64,000 nt of DNA, taken from NCBI RefSeq assembly GCF_019393635.1, contig NC_057867.1:2102889-2166888 (forward strand), read 5' to 3'. Shown piece after piece: positions 58,616 to 64,000 of the stretch (position 1 is the stretch's first letter; each line of letters starts with the position of its first letter). A model generated the notes under the pieces. That model did no database searches, was not told the DNA's origin, and worked only from the letters and a program-made list of their open reading frames with translations. The position numbers were made by a program, and so were the translations under genes. Source of the DNA: Dromiciops gliroides (Eukaryota > Chordata > Mammalia > Microbiotheria > Microbiotheriidae).

Positions 58616-59499
58616 TGTGTTCATGCTTATAATTAGAATGTGGAAGCACCAGGGAAAGAACAAGGAAAAGTAGATTTGACTTGTCAAAACTTGGGTCTGG
58701 AGAACCTTTGGGGAGTCATTCTGGCCCCCTGGGCTCTGGTCCCCGATGATTTGGGGCGGGGGGGGAAGTTCTGTGGCTCCCCCGGCCTCCGCCCTTAGTC
58801 TCCACAATAATAGAAGCCTTCCTGGAGGGGCTGGCTGGGGTGGGGGCGGGGGGAGAGGACAGGAGAGGAGGCGAGGGGGCACTCGGAGGAGCTTCGGGAG
58901 CCACCTCCTACAAGACGGCTGTCTCTCTCTCGGATAGCTCCCACCCCAAGGTCCTTCGGGGGTAGCTAGGAAACTGGGCGCGGCGGAGCGGAACGAGGCG
59001 AGCCAAGGGCAGAAGCAGTCTCACTCTGCACGGGCTGCCCCCTCTTGATCTTTCAGAAGTCCCGCCCTGGGCCGAAGCCCCGCTGGGAGCTGTCCTTCAG
59101 CACCACACGCGGGCCCTAGCTGGGCTGGGCACTGAGGGAGGCGGCTGTGGTGGCGGTGGTGGCGGCAGCGGCGCTGACAGGGCCCGGGGCAGGTGGGGCC
59201 GAGCCTGGACTCCAAAGTCCCTTAAGGCCCGAGCCCCGGGAGGAAAGATCAGAATTCTGGGGGTCTCCCGCCACCCCCTCCCAAAGAGTAGGGCGGGAGC
59301 CCGGGTTGGGGAAAGGGACAGGGGCGCGGTTTTGGACCTGGGAGAGGTGGGGTGAGGCTGGGGGTGTTGCTGGGGCCCCGAGCTCCTAGGGCAGCGGGGG
59401 AGGGGTGTGGGAGGCGGGAGGATGCACCGAGGCGCAGAAGTGAATGCAGCTAGAGGAGGGCTGGAAGTGTCCCCGCCACCAAGGAGTACAGGCTGCAGC

Positions 59500-59562
59500 G
59501 GAGAGGGGGTGGGGATGGGACTGGGGGAGGGGGAGGGGAGAAGGGGGGGGAGGTGGAAAGAG
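59500..59562 (+). other. G-run cluster (potential G-quadruplex)
   Basis: Successive runs of three to eight G separated by one to four bases, on the plus strand about 1 kb upstream of the NALF2 start codon. This is compatible with several G-quadruplex folds. Whether it is transcribed or promoter DNA is unknown. Confidence 0.5.
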
Positions 59563-59861
59563 AGCGGCGCAGGCGCATTCGGGGCCCCCTCCCCCCTCTC
59601 TCGATTTGCTGCCCCTCTCTCTCTCCGCCTCCCTTCCCTCCCCCCTCCCGGGGGTTCTCAAGGTGTTCTCCGCACAGCGGAAGATGGCGACAGACTGAGT
59701 GGGGATGGCCAGCGCGCGCCACGGGGCCGTCCCGCTCGGCGGCAGCGGCCGGAGCCGGAGCCGGAGCCGGAGCCAGAGCGGCGCGCACGGCAAGCAGTGG
59801 GGAAAGGCGCCCTGAAGCCGCGCGCTCGGCCCGGAGGGAGTAAGGAGGGGAGCCGGAGAAC

Positions 59862-59962
59862 AGTCGCGGGAGCCGGAGAGGAGCCGCCGGAGCCGGAGAG
59901 CAGCCGCCGGAGCCGGAGAACAGCCGCCGGAGCCGGAGAGCAGCCGCCGGAGCCGGAGGCGC
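59862..59962 (+). repeat. GC-rich 20-bp minisatellite in NALF2 5' region
   Basis: About four to five tandem copies of a 20-bp unit close to AGCCGCCGGAGCCGGAGAGC, alternating GAAC and GAGC ends. They are flanked by shorter GAGCCG hexamer runs (from about 59743, and again around 60100-60180). The tract lies in the presumed 5' UTR or proximal promoter. Confidence 0.8.
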
Positions 59963-60562
59963 AGGCAGCCCGGGAGCGCGGGGGGCGGCCGGGGCCGGGG
60001 CCGGGCTCGGACAGGGGCACGGCCAGATTGAGCCAGGTAGCTGGCGATGCCCGCGGCCGGGCCCGCACAGTGCTAAGCCGGGCTGGGCCGGACGGGAGTC
60101 GGGGCCCGAGCGGGAGCCCGAGAGCAACCGGAGCCGGGGCCAGAGTGGGAGCCGGGGCTGGGGCCGGGGCCAGGGCCGGGGCCAGACGGACAGCATGAGG
60201 AGCTCGGGGCCGCCGCGGCGGCTGTTGCCGGGGTACCCCCCGTGGGTCCCCGCCCGGGCCGGGGACAGCGCCTAGCGGGGCGCGAGGGGTGCGGGGACCG
60301 GGCTTGGGGGCCCAGGCGACCCACCCCACGACTCGGGCTCAAAAGGGGCCCGGCCCGGTCGAGCCCGGTGTCTCCCAGCCATGCGGCCGCCCAGGTAGAG
60401 CCCGCCCGGACGGCTACAGTAGGAGGAGCGCCGAGGGTCGGCGAGCTGAGCCGGGCGCAGCGCAGCGCCCTCCCGCCCGCCCGTCGGTCCGCCCGCCGGT
60501 CCCATCCCTCGGGTCAGTCTGCCCGCCGGTCCTCTCGCCTGTAGGTTCCCTAAAACCCCTGA

Positions 60563-61735
<1,173 letters not shown>

Positions 61736-63253
61736 TAGCCAGCCAGCAGCAGCTCCAGCAGCAGCAGCAGCAACACAGTGAGGGTGTCAGCCAGCCGCCG
61801 CTCCCCCGCCGCTCCCGCCGCCACTGCCGCCGCCGCCGCCGCCGCCGCTGCCCCCTACCCCAAGCAGGCGTCGATCCCCTTTTCTCCCTCCCTCCCTCCC
61901 GCCGCCGTGTTAGATCTCGAGGCCCCCCGCCTGCGCATCCCCTCCCACTCCTCCAATAAATCGAGACGCTTCGAAGTACAGTAATTTAGCCAGGGCCACT
62001 CGGCTAGGAAGGGCCAAAGCTAGGATCTGAAGCCGGGTGATCGGCCTCTGACAAGGCCAGCGCCCTTGCCAGGGCTCCCGGAGCTCTCGGGAGAGAGCGT
62101 TCTCTCGTAGGCTTTCTCCTTCAGAGCTCCCACCTGGCCCGTTCTTGGAGTTCCGAGATGTGGGGACAACCCTGTAGGGAGTAGCCAGATCCCTGAGCCC
62201 GATCCTTGGCAGCTGCGTCTGGCGATCGAGGGGCAGAGGGGCTGTGGCCAATCTGCGTGGAGGACGAGAGGGCTCCTAGTCCCTGTCTCTGGCCTCCTAA
62301 CTTCATTAGGGGCTTCCTGGAAGAGCCAAGGGGACTGACCACTTGGCATTTTGACTCTCAGCCCTTTCTTGCGGGGCTCCAGGGAGGGATGGGGACGGGC
62401 TACCTTGGAAGGCACTGCCCCTGGTGACCTGAGAGGCCTGGCTTGGACCCAAATGGGCAGGTGAGGCTCCTCAGCGGCTCCGAGAAAATCCTGCAGGCTC
62501 GGTTATAGGCTGAGATTCAGTCCTTCCCCACCATGCTCTAGGACCCCTCAGAGCCCATTCCTTCTGTCTGGCTTCTGGGAGAAGAAAGTGCTTGGGCCAG
62601 AGCCCACCTGGTCTCCTCTGGCTTTAGGCATGAAAAGGCTCCCTTACCCAGATCCCCGTAAGTTGGCCTTCGGTGAGAGTAGAAGAAAGAGGAAGGCCAG
62701 AGTCAGAGAAAGGGGCTCAGCCCAGCTTCTTCTAGGCTGAACAGAACTACATACCCTGAGAGCGAGCCAGGTGACAGGCTGAGCCTGGACACCAAGGGGA
62801 TCATGGGGGATGGGGATGGAAGTGAATTGGGATCTTTGGCAGGAAGAAGGGGGGAGGGAGGGCAGTCAGGTTGGTCACAGGCTTAGGTAATTGAGGGTGG
62901 GCAGGGAGACTGGAGGCACTGGAAGCCAGAAACTGCACTGGGAGCCGAATGGATGCCTCCTACCAAGCACACATTTGTTGCTAGACAAAGACCCTGCGGG
63001 TCCGATGTGCTGCCCAATAGATGTTCGAACAGTTCTGGGGCAAGAGGATGGATGGCATGTTGGGGTGGGGGAGAGGTCTTTGCTTCTGACTTCCCTTTCT
63101 CCGGTACTCTCCCTCCCTCCTCCTTCAGTCTCAGCTGACTCACTGCCTCACTCACACTATCAAATGAGAAATGCAACCCCTTAAAGGCACACAGTCACCT
63201 AGAGAGACTGACCCCCCCCTTCCAGGCAGTGTCACAGAGAGACCTCCATCTCT

Positions 63254-63260
<7 letters not shown>

Positions 63261-63332
<72 letters not shown>

Positions 63333-63333
63333 A
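63261..63333 (+). repeat. Compound (TC)n(AC)n microsatellite
   Basis: A TC run of about 48 bases passes directly into a CA run, with further imperfect CA-rich sequence to about 63530. Located in NALF2 intron 1. Confidence 0.9.
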
Positions 63334-63719
63334 CCTTCAAAAGTGTTACAGAAGCAGACACAATGTCACAGAAAGACCTCCAGATCTGGCGAATGGCACA
63401 CACACACCTCCAAAAGTGTCATAGAAGCAGACAAAATGTCACAGAGACACAGACACACCCACACCCACAGTGCCATCCACACAGGCACAGACAGAAGCAC
63501 TGTCACACACACACACATACACACGCAGAGGCAAAATTTGTCTCAAAGAGGAAAAGGCACACATCCTTGTGTCAACCACTGGCAAACAACCACAGACCAC
63601 GTCATAGCGCTTCATATACTGATGATGTATCCTGGAGACAAAGCTGAATGGCTAGCCAGGCAGAGAAATGGGTCCCCCGCCCCCAAGCCCACAGCATTGA
63701 TTTTTTAAAAAAATCAAAC

Positions 63720-63900
63720 CCCAGAATTCATTCCATAAACAAACATTTATTGAGCAGCTGTTATGTATAGAAGAATGAGCAGGCAGTAAGGGAGGTGGAA
63801 GGCATCATAGGAGAATGAATGAGACAGGGCCCAGGGTCTCTAGGAGCTTAGAGTCTGGTAGAGGAGATGAGCCATGTATACAAATAACTCCAATACAAAT
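63720..63900 (+). repeat. Old interspersed repeat fragment (LINE-like)
   Basis: Contains the 'aacatttattgagcagctg' type opening shared with copies near 45000, 53090 and, in part, 32045 in this window. Family name not assigned. It runs on as ordinary sequence to the window edge. Confidence 0.5.
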
Positions 63901-64000
63901 AAAAATGTAATGAGTTCATAAGAGAGAGAGAAATTGTGAGATTCGATGAGAGAGCTTCACTGCTAGCTGGGAGATTGTAGGGCTGGCTCATGGGTCTCAC

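Noticed and set aside
59407-60198. 263-codon plus frame and 248-codon minus frame in the CpG island
   Set aside because: Low-complexity Pro/Arg/Gly/Glu readings over the minisatellite; stop codons are rare in such GC-rich DNA on all frames, and neither is a known protein. Transcribed leader remains possible.

Overview
The window is vertebrate nuclear DNA and almost certainly marsupial. The strongest sign is more than 30 copies of a short tRNA-derived SINE (5' end GGGGCAGCTAGGTGGCGCAG, an internal B box GAGTTCAAATCC, an A-rich tail), most with target-site duplications. This family is typical of metatherian genomes. L1, L2, CR1/L3 and RTE LINE pieces and several endogenous retrovirus (ERV) remnants surround them. 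I cannot name the species. There are no operons, CRISPR arrays or bacterial genes. Most short open frames are SINE or microsatellite translations.

Layout. (1) 1-21.7 kb: a CpG-rich tandem repeat array survives in three blocks (1-645, about 10265-11220, 19012-21725). Each roughly 540-bp unit carries two near-perfect ZNF143/STAF sites (reverse complement of ACTACAAATCCCAGAATGCC), an octamer (ATGCAAAT) and a CTCGCGAG-type box. An old gammaretrovirus-like ERV (2445-10134) and an ERV/L1/SINE cluster (11.2-19 kb) split the array; the unit phase continues across both breaks. (2) 21.8-33 kb: L2 and RTE pieces, an old minus-strand LTR element (23730-29789), a 580-bp GATA/GACA microsatellite and a solo LTR. 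(3) 33-58 kb: dense SINE, L1, L2 and CR1 sequence, a broken processed copy of the DNA-repair ATPase gene RAD54L (42479-44283), and large TCCA/TCTA, CCCTT and GAA/TTC microsatellites. (4) 58.9-61.95 kb: a strong CpG island containing exon 1 of NALF2 (FAM155B), a subunit of the NALCN sodium-leak channel complex. This is the only intact protein-coding gene seen. The rest of the gene lies past the right edge.

Human NALF2 maps to Xq13, within the X region conserved between placental mammals and marsupials. The window is therefore probably X-linked (inference). The most notable structure is the ZNF143/octamer array. It looks like a promoter or looping-element array rather than ordinary junk satellite, and I do not recognise it as a described family.
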